DNA of 64,000 nucleotides from Odontocerum albicorne (lineage: Eukaryota > Arthropoda > Insecta > Trichoptera > Odontoceridae): the NCBI GenBank assembly GCA_949825065.1, contig OX463842.1, forward strand, positions 8,591,716 through 8,655,715. The letters run 5' to 3'. Within the stretch, counting starts at the first letter, position 1, and each line of letters begins with the position of its first letter. The position numbers were made by a program, and so were the translations under genes. The notes beneath the pieces were generated by a model that was not told the origin of the DNA, ran no database searches, and saw only the letters and a list, made by a program, of their open reading frames with translations. Below, piece by piece: positions 20,206-30,990 of this stretch.

Positions 20206-21015
20206 ATTGGGATATATGAGTGTTCATTGAAATGCATGATATAAAAAAGTTCGATTTTTTTATTTATTCAAATATTTTTTTCTTGCACGGCATACGGTCC
20301 TAGACCTTTTTACCCTTGGCTTGTTGTCGGCTTGTTTTTAGTTACAAATTATATAAGTCATTGTATTGTTTTCATTAATTTCTGTATCTTGATTGTAGTT
20401 CATTAATTATGCCACGCGTTTCAGTAGAAGATAACAGAGATCGTCCTGTTATTCGCATTAATCAACCCCTACCCAGAGCGTGTAGTCCTAATGTTCGAAC
20501 AAACTAGCATATGTTGTGAGTTCAAAGTAGCAGTAAATAAATTAATAAATAAATAAATGACCTGATCGATCTAACCCAAATCTGTAGAAGCCCTCAAGTT
20601 ATATAGCTTTACCCATATATATATTTTATATACGCAAATCTGGTCGTAGTCGTTCACCCGATAAATCTGTCGTTAAGTCAGAAAAATGTCTACTTACATA
20701 ACATACAGTGCCTATGCGTTTCGTCGTCTGTAGGTTACAGACCAATGGAGTGAATCACCGTTTTTTGGGCAAACAAAATATAACCCTGGATAGGTTAAAT
20801 TGTGTCCACGATATGTCATGGTGGGAATCGATGTAGTGAGGAATGGTTTAACAGGAGGGGCCAATATAAGGATTTCCACATCGATAGCTGGGAGGGAACA
20901 CGCCCTACTATATATGTTAGATACGTTATCTTTGCATATCAATATTAACCAATTTTATACGATAGCTAAGTTAAAAGCAATTGGAATAGTAAAATATAGC
21001 CCCATGCCACTAAAC
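20205..21015. other. No recognisable gene
   Basis: A 31-codon ATG ORF begins at 20409 (MPRVSVEDNRDRP...) and two ORFs overlap at 20712-21090. None shows a recognisable domain. Confidence 0.35.
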
Positions 21016-21017
21016 GC

Positions 21018-21125
21018 ATATTATATACAGTACGATTTAGCGGGTTTTCTGCCATGCGACAATATTTTCAACCAACCAGAAAAATGTTGAAGAAGCCTTA
21101 AGTGAAAACCAGATTGGAATACTTT
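21018..21125 (-). mobile_element. SINE-1 3' half
   Basis: The reverse complement gives the SINE-1 body 'attccaatctggttttcact' and the tail with GTTGGTTGAAAATATTG. The head is missing. It abuts the plus-strand SINE-1 copy, forming an inverted pair. Confidence 0.6.
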
Positions 21126-21129
21126 TTAT

Positions 21130-21350
21130 ATATGCCGTTATGTAACGACGTCTGTGTTCCAACCTGGGAGTTGTGGGTTTGATTTCCGTTAGTAGCATTT
21201 TTTTTCACTTACAATTTAAGTGCGGTTTTGACGTACAGCCTCTTTAACATCCTTTTGGTTAGTTTGAAAAGATTACCACATGTTAATAAGTCTACTAGGT
21301 TGTATTATGTAAAACACAAGAGTAATAAAATATGATACAATGCAAAATCT
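21130..21350 (+). mobile_element. SINE-1 copy, diverged
   Basis: Diverged tRNA-like head 'aacgacgtctgtgttccaac' with the B-box-like 'gggtttgatttcc', then the body and tail ('ggttagtttgaaaagattac', 'ataagtctactagg') ending in 'gatacaatgc'. Both ends are present but mutated. Confidence 0.6.
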
Positions 21351-21464
21351 AACAAAATATTTAAACAACTTCCTTTAATTATTTTTTTAATTATTTACTG
21401 TTATTTTGATTGAAGAAAATTAAAATAAAACGTTGTGATAGTTCTGTATACTCTATTGTTTGTA

Positions 21465-22085
21465 CTCATTGACAGCTATTAAGTCATATACTCATTGACA
21501 GCTATTTAGCCATATACTCATTGACAGCTATTTAGCCATATACTCATTGACAGCTATTTAGCCATATACTCATTGGCAGGTATTTAGCCATATTAAAGTC
21601 TTGTCAAACTGTGGGGGAAACTTAGGTATGTGGCTTTAACATACATGCCAAATATATTGATTCTTCTTTTTAATCACACAGCGAGAACATCCTAAAGAAT
21701 GTAAATCCAAAAAAAAACGTGGTCCATCTTAACACATGGTTAAAGTGCACGTGGAAATACGTGCAAGAATAATATGTGGTGTGTCGATGTACGAGTATGA
21801 CATTGACAGCTATTTAGCCATATACTCATTGACAGCTATTTAGCCATATACTCATTGGCAGCTATTTAGCCATATTAAAGTATTGTCAAACTGTGGGGGA
21901 AACTAAGGTATGTGGCTTTAACATACATGCCAAATATATTGATTCTTCTTTTTAATCACGCAGCGAGAACATCCTAAAGAATGTAAATCCAAAAAAAAAC
22001 GTGGTCCATCTTAACACATGGTTAAAGTGCACGTGGAAATACGTGCAAGAATAATATGTGGTGTGTCGATGTACGAGTATGACAT
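21465..22085. repeat. 26-bp minisatellite and 282-bp tandem duplication
   Basis: The unit 'tactcattgacagctattta' plus 'gccata' is repeated about five times at 21467-21594 and again about three times at 21800-21870. The following block ('ttgtcaaactgtggggg...tacgagtatgacat') is present twice, at 21601 and 21883, an offset of 282 bp with few differences. A recent tandem duplication therefore included part of the minisatellite. Confidence 0.9.
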
Positions 22086-22249
22086 CGAGCAAAATAAATG
22101 CTGTAGAAATTCGTGCACTGATACATAAATAATATATGGGGGAACGAAGCATTTTCATTCATTTTTTTTTAAATTTTATATAACTCATATTATATGTTAT
22201 ATACGGGTTATACCTAATCATATACAAAACTTCAAGAAAAATAAATGAA

Positions 22250-22490
22250 CTAATAAACAATTATTTAGCCAAAACAACTCACACCCATTGCTAAAAAAAG
22301 TCAATATGCTTTCTTTAAAAACATTTTCTGAAATGGTGAAAATATCAATATCCGAGACCCCATTCAGAAGGGGCAGCATGTGAAGGAAATAAAGAGAAAT
22401 TAAAAAGTAATTTCTACTTATTTCCAGTCTAACCAAATTAATATATTAATGTCTCAAATAGTTGTAAGAAACATAAAACCATTTATTTTC
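22250..22490 (-). pseudogene. LINE-F remnant
   Basis: The minus strand preserves the LINE-F C-terminal end 'GVSDIDIFTISENVFKESI' and 3' UTR. It matches 23011-23110 and 26380-26560. Its right side is abutted by the mariner fragment, which seems to be inserted in LINE-F sequence that continues in other copies ('aacataaaaccat'). Confidence 0.6.
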
Positions 22491-22498
22491 CCATAGGG

Positions 22499-22799
22499 GA
22501 TCTTCATGAATAATATGGTTAAAGCGGTCATAATCGAAGTGCACTGGTCGTCCGGAACGCTCAATGACTTTCAGGTCGAAATTACCGTCATTGAAACGCA
22601 AAAACCATCGACGAGCTTTCCTTTCATTCATAGCATCTTCACCGTACACTTCGCAAATATCGCGAGCAGCTTTGGCAGCTGTATTCCCTCGATTGAACGC
22701 GAACAGGAGGTGTCGAAAATGCTCACTTTCGTCTACTTGACATTCATTTTGAAGGCTTGTAATCAAATAAAATAATATATGTAACGTAAAAGCAAGCAC
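22499..22799 (-). pseudogene. Mariner transposase, N-terminal HTH fragment
   Basis: The minus-strand ORF gives the mariner N-terminal DNA-binding region: 'FRHLLFAFNRGNTAAKAARD', 'ICEVYGEDAMNERKARRWF', 'RFNDGNFDL' and 'RSGRPVHFD'. Both helix-turn-helix subdomains of the Mos1/mariner type are visible, including the characteristic VYGE and RSGRP. The catalytic D,D34D domain is missing: homology ends after 'HIIHEDP' near 22500, at a junction with LINE-F-like sequence. The start upstream is unclear, since the leader residues are not mariner-like. It is a dead fragment and no inverted repeat was located. Confidence 0.8.
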
Positions 22800-23010
22800 A
22801 GTATCTTGTAGAACAGAAAATTTTCTTTCGAATGACGTATAATTTTTACCATTTTGATTTACTTTTAGAGCTCATTTTGAAATTTGAAAATAAAAACGGA
22901 AACAACTTATGTTAACACCTAATAGAATAAAAAATATATATCATATAAAAAAAATGTATATGCATAAATACGAGTATATACACAAACATATGATACACAT
23001 ATATTCACAG

Positions 23011-23475
23011 TCACTTAAGTATGTTGATGAGTGCTTTTGGTAATGTGATATGAAATATGTCAATATCCGAAGCAGTCCCTTTCAAAAGAGTTAAGGCCCT
23101 TCCAACAGGCATAGCGGCTGAAAGACACGTTCTTGCGTATGTTATTGAGAACAATTCTTGCCGGCGCAGTCTAATGTAATTATTAGGAACATTTAACGCT
23201 AATCTTTGTAGTAATGCTGGACAGCTCACAGCTCCTCGAACGAGTTTGACAACGTATACCAGGAGATGCAGATCTCTTCTTACGCTCAAGGAGTTATACC
23301 CGAGCATGCCCAACAGAAACTGATTAGGATAGAGCCATAGACAGACACCAAACTCACTCATATAGAGATATCGTAGATATTTTTGTGGTACTTTCTTCAC
23401 CATAAGTGAGTTCTGCGCCCCCACCGGGCTCCTACCCCGACAGGAGAACGATGTGATGGTGTGTATGTATGTCAA
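23011..23475 (-). pseudogene. LINE-F ORF2 C-terminal domain
   Basis: A 154-codon minus ORF is the best C-terminal copy of LINE-F. Its blocks are 'FLLGMLGYNSLSVRRDLHLL', 'RGAVSCPALLQRLALNVPN', 'YIRLRRQELFSI', 'YARTCLSAAMP' and 'SDIDIFHITL'. The 'LGYNSLSVRR' segment followed by Cys, Arg-rich and 'ART' blocks is the standard post-RT C-terminus of jockey/CR1-group elements. The first about 45 residues are not homologous to the other copies. Two related copies are at 56641-56925 (plus) and 57730-58720 (minus, with RT). Confidence 0.75.
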
Positions 23476-23479
23476 TATA

Positions 23480-23700
23480 TTTGGCCCTATTCAATAGTAA
23501 CAACCTCCGAAACAAATGAAGTGCAAGTTAGTTCTACTTATTGGCAGTCTAAACATATTAATATTTTTTTTAAATATATTTTTAATAAAATAAATGAAAC
23601 ACTTATTTTTATTAATTTTGTATTCACCACTGTTTTATTTGAGTTCGCTACCGGTTTCAAAAACTTCCGTCTTCCTCGTCAGGTGTAGATGAACTAAATT
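23480..23700 (-). mobile_element. LINE-F scrap and a third foldback-type terminus
   Basis: 23480-23570 resembles the LINE-F 3' UTR ('attggcagtctaaacatatt'). 23635-23690 on the minus strand reads CTGACGAGGAAGACGG...GAAACCGGTAG. It has the same CTGANGA...GAAA layout as the Penelope arms but a different sequence, so it may be the end of a second Penelope-like family. Confidence 0.4.
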
Positions 23701-24000
23701 ATGCCTAAAATATTATTTTTCTAATTGTTATAGGTACCGGAGAGGGGGATGGGAGTAAATAGGCATAAAAAGGATGGCTTTTGAATGGGAAACATATTAA
23801 GTAGAGGACTATTATTGAAATTAACTTGGTTGTCTATAATATTGAGACTTAATTTAAATTAACTTGTGTTTTATTGTGTTTTATTTTATATTTTTATTTG
23901 TATAAACATGACACCACAAAGTGAAACAAATGTATTTTCTAAGATTCAAGAAATATTTTTGTATCCTATTAGGGATATATGTGAACTTGTGGCTGGTGCA
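23700..24000. other. No recognisable gene
   Basis: AT-rich. A short ATG frame at 23908 runs into the TTAA element and has no recognised domain. Confidence 0.35.
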
Positions 24001-24004
24001 TTAA

Positions 24005-24586
24005 CCCTTCCTTCCCTGTGATGTGTAACTAGTACACATTGCTTCTAAAAACTTTAATATCTCTATAAATATAATAAATACTGGGTTCAGATTTTAGGTA
24101 TTCCTCCGTAATACATTTACGCATTGAATGAAAAAATAATATTAATAATAATTAGAACTTATGGCCACATCAGAGATATTTTGTGAAAATCGGGAATAAA
24201 TTCACCAATACAATCAAACGTGTGCCAGTGTGTGAGGTAGGTATATTCATTCTAAAAAACCGCTATGGGTGAGGAAACGAAGCTATTCACGTCTAACTCT
24301 CACTCTACTTCGGTATATGGGAACGCAAGAAATATAATCTCGCTTCAGTAGCTCTCGGGTATCTGTTCGCCTTTTTTGTGAACGTCGGCCGATGTTTTTT
24401 TCATGTTTTCAACAATTAAATTTCAATTATTATCACTTTTGACTTTAAATTTAATTAATTGAAGCGATTTGCTATGAATATTCTTATTTTTTCGATTTTA
24501 AATCGCTCATTTTTACATGTGTATTGATGTGTATTGAGTGCACAGCACCGGAACGCGCGGATTTTTTTAGCACAGGAAGAGAAAGG
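24005..24586. mobile_element. TTAA-target element (piggyBac-type MITE), 582 bp
   Basis: It is bounded by TTAA at 24001-24004 and 24587-24590. Terminal inverted repeats are imperfect: CCCTTCCTTCCCTGTG at left and CACAGGAAGAGAAAGG at right. The right inner block 'GCGGATTTTTTTAGCACAG' is shared with the 2519-2918 element. LINE-A sequence starts at its right boundary. No transposase fragment was seen. Confidence 0.7.
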
Positions 24587-24590
24587 TTAA

Positions 24591-24870
24591 GTAAAATGAA
24601 TAAGATCACGGTCTGAGGTGGTTTGAGCATGTAGAACGAATTCATTAAGAAATACTACCAAAACAAATGTGAATGAAGGTAAAGAAAGACCAAGATAAGT
24701 ATGATTTAATCAAGAGAATGATATTTTGAAAGAAGGAAATGTAGAAAGTGAGAAATTGTAGAAGTTTTACAGATACAGAAGAGGCGAAGGATGTGTGTGA
24801 CGAAATAGGAAAATCTGGTACTCTGTCCCCTCTGCCGATCCCGACAGGAAAATTTATGTATGAGTACAAA
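24591..24870 (+). pseudogene. LINE-A 3' end remnant
   Basis: From 'tgaggtggtttgagcatgta' (the WFGHVER block, decayed) to 'ccgacaggaaaatt', matching 1400-1680, 33540-33780 and 59440-59590. The left end has been cut by the TTAA element. No ORF remains in the sense direction. Confidence 0.65.
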
Positions 24871-24917
24871 TATGTATGGATTACATGAAAACTATATTGG
24901 AGTCGTTTTTATTAATC

Positions 24918-25125
24918 ATGTACCTCCGTGGCCTAGTTGGTAAGACGCTTGTCTCCCAGCCTGGAGGTTACGAGTTCGATTCGCTTTGGAACAAAAAAAA
25001 AAGGATTCCAGTCTGATTTTCACTTAAAGCCTCTAATATATTTCTGGTTGTTTAGAAGATATCGTTACATGGCAATATGTCCACCAGGTAGTACTGTATA
25101 CAACGAAATTGTAATAAAATACAAT
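24918..25125 (+). mobile_element. SINE-1, near full length
   Basis: tRNA-like head 'acctccgtggcctagttggt' (A-box region) and 'ggttacgagttcgattcgc' (B-box region), then an A-rich linker, the body 'aggattccagtctgattttc', a LINE-E-like tail and a 3' end 'gtaataaaatacaatacaa'. RNA-pol-III internal promoter boxes are intact by eye. A second head in reverse (25130-25195) follows directly. Confidence 0.75.
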
Positions 25126-25129
25126 ACAA

Positions 25130-25195
25130 CGGGAATAGAACCCGCAACCCCAGACCGGAAGACAGATGGCTTACCAAATAGACCATGAAGGCCAG
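25130..25195 (-). mobile_element. SINE-1 head fragment
   Basis: The reverse complement 'ttcatggtctatttggtaag' and 'ggttgcgggttctattcccg' is a tRNA-like head, cut at the junction with the preceding plus-strand SINE-1. Confidence 0.6.
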
Positions 25196-25224
25196 ACAAT
25201 CCTCTTTTTTTATGGAACAAAGTA

Positions 25225-25500
25225 ATATAGGGTACAAATATTTGTCAAAGCTATACCTATATACGAGTACAAATTTATTACTTAACTAATCTTATTTATA
25301 TATTATCATTTATAAACTTAAACTTATTTCCTACATGTCATTTTATTTTTATTTTTTATAATCTTAATATATCGATTTTTAGAAATAATTAACACCTACA
25401 TACTACTTATAACTAGATAACTATCCTTACAACAAATGTTTAGTTGTATGGATTGTTATCTAGTTATAAGTAGAACAAGGCCATCCAAATGGCGTTTAAA
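25225..25500 (-). repeat. Dispersed repeat D ending in an imperfect palindrome
   Basis: 25230-25425 matches 30655-30845 closely ('tatacctatata', 'attacttaactaatctta', 'aacacctacatactacttat'). At 25404-25472 the string 'cttataactagataac' is followed by its inverse, giving an imperfect palindrome of about 30-bp arms. Confidence 0.6.
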
Positions 25501-26380
25501 TACAACATCAATTAATAAATCGATGTACATTTGGTGTAATATTCGTAGTAGCTGTTTTGTAAATAACAAAATTCCTTTCAATAAATGTTTCATTACTTCT
25601 CCGTCAAGAAGGCAAAAGTATTTTAATAGTGTTGATTCATCGGCATATATCTATCTATCTACAAACTTCGCAGCGTTCTTTTGATTGCAAAAAATGGCAT
25701 TAGCGATGAGTTTCATTTTTGCAAACAAGTTGTAGGTACCTACAGCAAACAGCATCTCGGGTAATCAACAAAATTCTGTAACAAAAAAACATTCATCGGA
25801 ATCACCATTCCTGGTTCATTGCTCCTTTAGGACGTAAACAAGGAAATTACTACAAATATTAAAAAAAACAAGACCACGTCTGCTTAGATATTGACACAGT
25901 GTAAAAAGTTAACTTTTTCCAATAGATCTTGTATCAGACTCAGTTCAACAAAAACTATTCTTTTCCATTTAGTGTTCAAGTTAATTTATTTCTTGATAAC
26001 ACATTGTAGCATTTCACTGATGAATCATTTTATAAAAATGTATTTCTTAAATCCAAGATCTTAAAAAATGCTCATCGTATTAATTTTAACTTTTTTATTC
26101 AAAGACAATATTTGTGTAATAAGCTTAATAAATTAAATCAAGGTGTTAAAAATTTATAGAAAAGTTTTTAAAATAGATTTCATCGTAAACTGTCTTGAAT
26201 GAACATAAAAATCCTTTTTACACAGGCTCTGCTTTCTTGACAAGACGGAATATGAAGGGTATGTACCTTATCATCTAGGGCAGCGTTTGTCAACATTTTT
26301 AGATCATTGGAGGTGAAACTCAATTATATATATAATACAACAAGAAATAAAAAAAATAATGAACAAGAAATATTTGTTAA
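25500..26380. other. No recognisable gene
   Basis: AT-rich. Short ORFs only; no domain or family match. Confidence 0.4.
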
Positions 26381-26560
26381 GCCGAAACAACTAACTAATA
26401 TTACTAAGAAAGCTCAAAATACTTTATTTAAATTGGTTTTCGGAAGTGTTGAATATGTCAATATCCTAAGCCCTATTCAAAAGGGACAGCCCTTGATACA
26501 AAAGAAGAATACTTTGCAAATAAGTTCTAATTGTTGCCAGTCTAAATATATCAATATTAT
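26380..26560 (-). pseudogene. LINE-F remnant
   Basis: Minus-strand match to the LINE-F C-terminal end ('DIFNTSENQFK') and 3' UTR ('ttgatatatttagactggc'). Stops are frequent. Confidence 0.55.
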
Positions 26561-26815
26561 GTTGTTTATAGTTAAGGCATTAACGTTGTGGAGGTTTAAA
26601 GACATTGTAATTTATTTTTATCAAACACCGTTTATTCCACTTTTTTGTGACGGTATAACCCTACCGGTTTCAAGGCTTTCACATCATATTCAGGTGAGCG
26701 CAAACAAGAGACTTGTTTGCGCTCCCCTGAAGATGAGGTGAAAGCCTTGAAACCGGTAGGGTTATACCGTCACAAAAAATTGGAATAAATAGTGTTTGAT
26801 AAAAATAAATTACTA
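26561..26815. repeat. Penelope-derived foldback
   Basis: Inverted arms of about 120 bp include the outermost terminal block 'ttatagttaaggcattaac' at left. The arms meet at 'aacaagagacttgttt'. It is inserted within LINE-F sequence, which continues at 26820. Confidence 0.85.
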
Positions 26816-26819
26816 CTAT

Positions 26820-27060
26820 ATATCAATATTTCTGTACCTCAAATAGTTCTCAGGAACATAAAACCATATACTCGTATATTTTCCAAGATAGTGGGATTAT
26901 GTATAGCTCCCATCAGCAACTAAATGATGTAAGAATAGACTCTCACATTCCTCCTCACGCTTAGAAGGTAGTATCCCAACATACCTAGAAGAAACCTTCT
27001 AGGATAGAGCCATTGGTAAAAACCACACTCAAGTAAGTAAAGAAATCTCAATTTATTTTT
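26820..27060 (-). pseudogene. LINE-F remnant, continued
   Basis: The minus strand encodes 'CGFYQWLYPRRFLLGMLGY', matching 'CLWLYPNQFLLGMLGY' at 23011-23475, followed by 'LSVRRNV'. It lies on the other side of the foldback from 26380-26560, so both are probably parts of one interrupted copy. Confidence 0.6.
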
Positions 27061-27064
27061 GAAT

Positions 27065-27530
27065 TTCTCTACTATTTGAGAGGAACAAATCCGTGATGAC
27101 CGCGTGTCTTTCTTTTTAAAGAAAGGACTTTTAAAGAATTGCTTTTTAATTTATTATTGTGTTTTTTTTTTACTATTTTTCTTCCACGTGCTGAAGAGGA
27201 TTTGTAAAGTTACGTCTGTCTGGTTCCGTTTTAAATGCTTTGTTTTCAATTTGCATTTTGTTTTTAATTTGTTGTTCAATAATTTGTATTTTATGTTTGT
27301 ATTTTTTGCACAGTGAGGGCTGTGCACCTGTGGTCGGCCCCGTATTGTGTTGGTAACATTTGATTTTGTACAATTTAATACCTGTTTGTTTTTTGTTGTA
27401 ATTGTGTATTTTTTTATTTATTCTGTCGATCTTAATACATTGAACACTCACTACTCGGTCTTCTATTTTTATTATTTTTGATAAAGTGTATACTGTACCA
27501 TTTACTGACATAAATAAACGAATAACAGAG
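27065..27530. other. No recognisable gene
   Basis: Overlapping ORFs on both strands (27104-27316, 27173-27511) are rich in Phe/Leu or Lys/Asn, as expected from AT-rich random sequence. No domain was seen. Confidence 0.4.
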
Positions 27531-27534
27531 CATC

Positions 27535-27700
27535 AGACTTCCTGTCTCAGAGTTCGTATTTCTATCGCCTCTTCCACATCAATACAATTTCTCATAAAGC
27601 CCCTACGATTTTGTTAATTCTTAATTTTTCTTCTTTTAAAAATTTCTTGGTATTCCTCTTCTCTCAAGCCTTCCACTTATATTTGCACTGTACATTTGTG
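27535..27700 (-). pseudogene. LINE-A 3' end remnant
   Basis: The reverse complement matches the LINE-A tail: 'ggaagtctgatgctctg' and the 'gaagaggcgatagaaa' block of 1590 and 24780. Heavily decayed. Confidence 0.5.
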
Positions 27701-27879
27701 TTGTAATTCTTTGACAGTTATTTTCAATGAAAAGTTTAAATTTATTGAACGTTTTTTTACATATTGAGAAGCTACTTCGCTTTTTACATTATCAAAGGTG
27801 TATAACTATTTAGTTACCAAGAACTTTATAAATTCGCAAAAGACTGATTTAGAACCTATGATCTAGGAGTTAGTTTTCT

Positions 27880-28095
27880 TTTGCTAACTCTTCGGGATGA
27901 CAGGGGGTAAAGAGAACGAGGCAGGCAGCGACGGGGGCAGGTCCTGAGGGGGGTGGGCTGCGCTGGTGCTGAGGGCGACGACCCTTTTCGTGTGGCGGAG
28001 CGCCTAGTGAACAGCGAGCAACCAAAATAACGAAGTGATGCCACATTCCAGCTAGAAACGGCCGGACACAGCCGGGGCACAGGGGCGGGTTAAGG
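27880..28095. other. GC-rich island, function unknown
   Basis: About 200 bp with G runs and many CpG dinucleotides ('ggcagcgacgggggcagg', 'gaaacggccggacacagc') in otherwise AT-rich DNA. A 74-codon minus ORF covers it and is Arg/Ser/Pro-rich, without a recognisable domain. It could be a promoter-proximal CpG cluster, an unrecognised element or transferred DNA. Nothing decides between these. Confidence 0.4.
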
Positions 28096-28374
28096 AACGA
28101 ATTTCTCCCTTTAACAAAATCATAGACTATTTATACTTAATCATACAAATTTTTTCCTGTTCCGAAACAATTGAAAAATATGTCGACACAACACGCCATT
28201 AAAAAACCATCGAGTACCCATTTAACTGATATTGATATGCTGTTTCGATGTTTAAATTTAAAAATGCGTTTTGTGGGCTAGGTCTTTCTTGCACATTCAT
28301 CTTAGAGTAAGAAATATAAATAGCTACTGTATGTTGCAAATAATAATATTGGGAAAATTTTCAATGGTGAAATT

Positions 28375-28990
28375 TGTGTATTTACCATCACACCGTTTCC
28401 TTCTTGGGCTAGGCAGATAATACAAAAACACTGAACTTTCCTATCTCGACACAGATAATGCGATTTGTTTTAATTGTTGCATTTTCTTCTTTAAACATAT
28501 TCACTCGATCCAACCATACTTTTCTTAGGGTTTCTCTAGCACGCCTTCCGCTCACATTTGTACTGTATGTTTATTGTAAGTATTTTTTATTCATTTGTTC
28601 CACGTGCCCAAACCCTCTCAGAGTGTTCTTCTTGATCTTAATTAGTACATCAACCTTAAGTCAGCATAACTCCCTAATCCCTTCATTCCGAATTCTTTCA
28701 TACATCGTCCCCCCGCGTATTCTTAATGCACGCACTTTTATAGCATTTATTCGACTCCTATCAGTCATTTTCCACATACACGTTTCACAACCATACATCC
28801 AAGTTGGCATCAAAAAACTATTATGAACTATTTATTATCTTAGCAGATTTTGATACTGCCCGGTTCGAGTATTAATGTCTTAATACCCCATTGAATTTAT
28901 TTCCTATCCCTACACGCGTTTGATATTCCTTTTAACTCTTCCATCATCTAAAACAATACAACCCTTATAGCAGAACTCCTCGACTTGCTC
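28375..28990 (-). pseudogene. LINE-A ORF2 C-terminal region
   Basis: Read on the minus strand the segment gives 'LEQVEEFCYKGCIV', then 'DDGRVKRNIKRV', 'PTWMYGCETCMWKM', 'RALRIRGGTMYERIRNEGIR' and 'KVWLDRVNMFKEENAT'. The order is the LINE C-terminal domain after the RT, the same as in the plus copy at 49150-49700. The copy has stops and frameshifts. The plus-strand 122-codon ORF is a shadow. Confidence 0.7.
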
Positions 28991-28999
28991 CAATCTTTC

Positions 29000-29520
29000 A
29001 TTATTAACCCATGTATCGCGTACATCGTAAAAAATAATAAAATAAAATCATTTACGTGGTATCATTCCCCAACGCTGGCCCTGTCAATGCAGTCTAGGAT
29101 CTTTACGCACTATTGCCCATGCAGTGCGATGCAGCGTATGCAGTGTGACCCGACCTTTACCGCCGCATGGACCAATGCGTTCACTATTGAGACCGCCGCA
29201 CACATTCCACACTCCCCTTGTCCCATACCAATGAATTGTATGAGTATAAACAACACTCATATTTCACTAAGATAAGGGTAAAATTTGAATTTGTTGACAG
29301 CTATTAAGCACCGATTATTATTAATAATAATATATTTATGATATATGCCTACAAAAAAATACTCTTGTATACTGGGGAATTATTAAAGATTGATTCTATA
29401 TAGGTATAACTAATTAATTTGGTCGACTGTATATAAAGTTTGTATATTTTTTATAAATAATTTAAAAGTAAAGCGTTATATATTTATAATTTTCATAGTT
29501 TATTTTGAATTCATATATTT
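29000..29520. other. No recognisable gene
   Basis: AT-rich, with one 96-codon plus ORF (28985-29275) that has no recognisable domain. Confidence 0.4.
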
Positions 29521-29526
29521 ATTTTC

Positions 29527-30012
29527 TTGTAATTTATTTTTATCAAACACTGTTCATTCCACTTTTTTGTAACGGTATAACCCTACCGGTTTCAAGGCTT
29601 TCACCTCATCTTCAGGGGAGCAAAAAGAAGACTAAATTATGTTCGAACTGGTACCGATATACACGCTTCAACGGTTGGGGGCTGAGGGGTGAGGGAGGCA
29701 TGGGACGATTTCGGCCAATAGCGGAGAGATTTTTGGGATATAACTGTTCACCAGATGTTCGGATCGATGTACTGACTTAGAAATTTCTAGGGCCTCTAAT
29801 CTGTCCAATATATTTCCGTTACTACTGATATGTAAGAATTTGGCATCATCGATAGAAAAAGTATGGTTTTCACGGTGACAATGATTAGCCATTTCAGAAT
29901 AAATTAGAGGATTTGTTAAGGCGGAAAAAAGTGGAATAAACAGTGTTTGATACAAATAAATTACAATGCCTTTAAACCTCCACAACGTTAATGCCTTAAC
30001 TATAAACAACAT
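29527..30012 (-). pseudogene. Penelope-like remnant flanked by inverted termini
   Basis: The minus strand keeps the last part of the Penelope ORF: 'MANHCHRENHTFSIDDAKF', 'LDRLEALEISKSV' and 'LVNSYIPKISPLLAEI'. The GIY-YIG core itself is missing. The left side carries the 3' terminus (29527-29625) with the ribozyme-like core in reverse. The right side carries an inverted partial terminus (29930-30012). The structure is thus a foldback with a coding remnant still between the arms, an intermediate between 39158-39945 and the pure foldbacks. Confidence 0.8.
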
Positions 30013-30104
30013 ATTTATTTTCTGTTTTGTTAGTCGTTCTTCATTCATTCATTCATTCATTCCACATTCATTCGTTCCACACATAACACATCAGCCATAA
30101 GTTC

Positions 30105-30165
30105 ACAAAGACCAAGGAAAGTTTGGTTGGATCAAGGGAAAGGTATTCAGAAAGAAGGAAACGTA
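30105..30165 (+). pseudogene. LINE-A scrap
   Basis: 'agaccaaggaaagtttggtt' and 'ggaaaggtattcagaaagaa' match the RPRKVWLDQ...ILKEGN region of LINE-A. About 60 bp remain. Confidence 0.5.
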
Positions 30166-30179
30166 TGTGTATATGACCT

Positions 30180-30405
30180 CGTATGTGACGATCTCCGTGG
30201 CATAGTTGGCAAGACGCCAATCTTCCAACTTAGAGGTTGCGGGCTAAAATCCCGCTATAGTCCAGATTTTTTAAAAAGGATTCCAGTCTGGTTTTTACTT
30301 AAGGCTTCTTTAACATCTTTCTGGTTGGTTGAAGAGATTACCACATGGCAATAAGCCTACTAGATTGGGTAGTGTGCAACGAAAGTGTAATACAATGCAA
30401 TATAT
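30180..30405 (+). mobile_element. SINE-1, near full length
   Basis: Head 'atctccgtggcatagttggc', B-box region 'gcgggctaaaatcccgc' (mutated), body 'ggattccagtctggttttta', shared tail 'ggttggttgaagagattac', 'gcaataagcctactag' and end 'gtaatacaatgcaata'. The tail is the clearest SINE counterpart of the LINE-E 3' end. Confidence 0.75.
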
Positions 30406-30639
30406 CCTAGAAATATGAAACTCATTTCCAGACAATCTATTAATATATATGGTAAACGTATTCTTGAAGAACGTTAAGTGTTACAGGATTTATGAAATAG
30501 TGCTATAGAAGTTTGTGGTTTTTGGTACTGTTGTACATCATTCCTAATATTTAGTTATTAAATCATTTTTATTTTTTTTTAACAGTTCTGTAATATTGAT
30601 AAATAAACCTTTTTTTTTTTATTTATTTATTTATTAAAC

Positions 30640-30990
30640 AAAGGAAATTATTGTACAAACATTTGTCAAGGCTATACCTATATACAAATTTATTACTTAA
30701 CTAATCTTAATTATATGTTATAATTTATGAACTTACTTAATCTTATTTTCCTACATATCATTTTATTTTATTTATTCAATCTTAATATACGAGTTCTTAG
30801 AAATAATTAACACCTACATACTACTTATAACTAGATAACAATTCTTACACTAATTATTTAGCAAAAACAAGTCCACTCGTTCAGGCTACTTGTATTCCAT
30901 CATATTCACTCAGACCTTGGTCGTCCCAGCTAATACTGTAGGTGGACTAGTCAACCAATAGTTAAGATCCGTATGATATAAAAAAACATA
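30640..30990 (-). repeat. Dispersed repeat D
   Basis: Matches 25225-25430 and, in reverse, 18110-18250. It extends further ('ttcaggctacttgtattcc', 'cagaccttggtcgtcccagc') than the 25-kb copy. No ORF. Confidence 0.6.

Noticed and set aside
26307..26741. 144-codon plus ORF
   Set aside because: It spans the junction of an antisense LINE-F remnant and a Penelope foldback, so the frame is accidental.
28458..28826. 122-codon plus ORF
   Set aside because: The antisense strand gives the ordered LINE-A C-terminal blocks; the plus ORF is a shadow.
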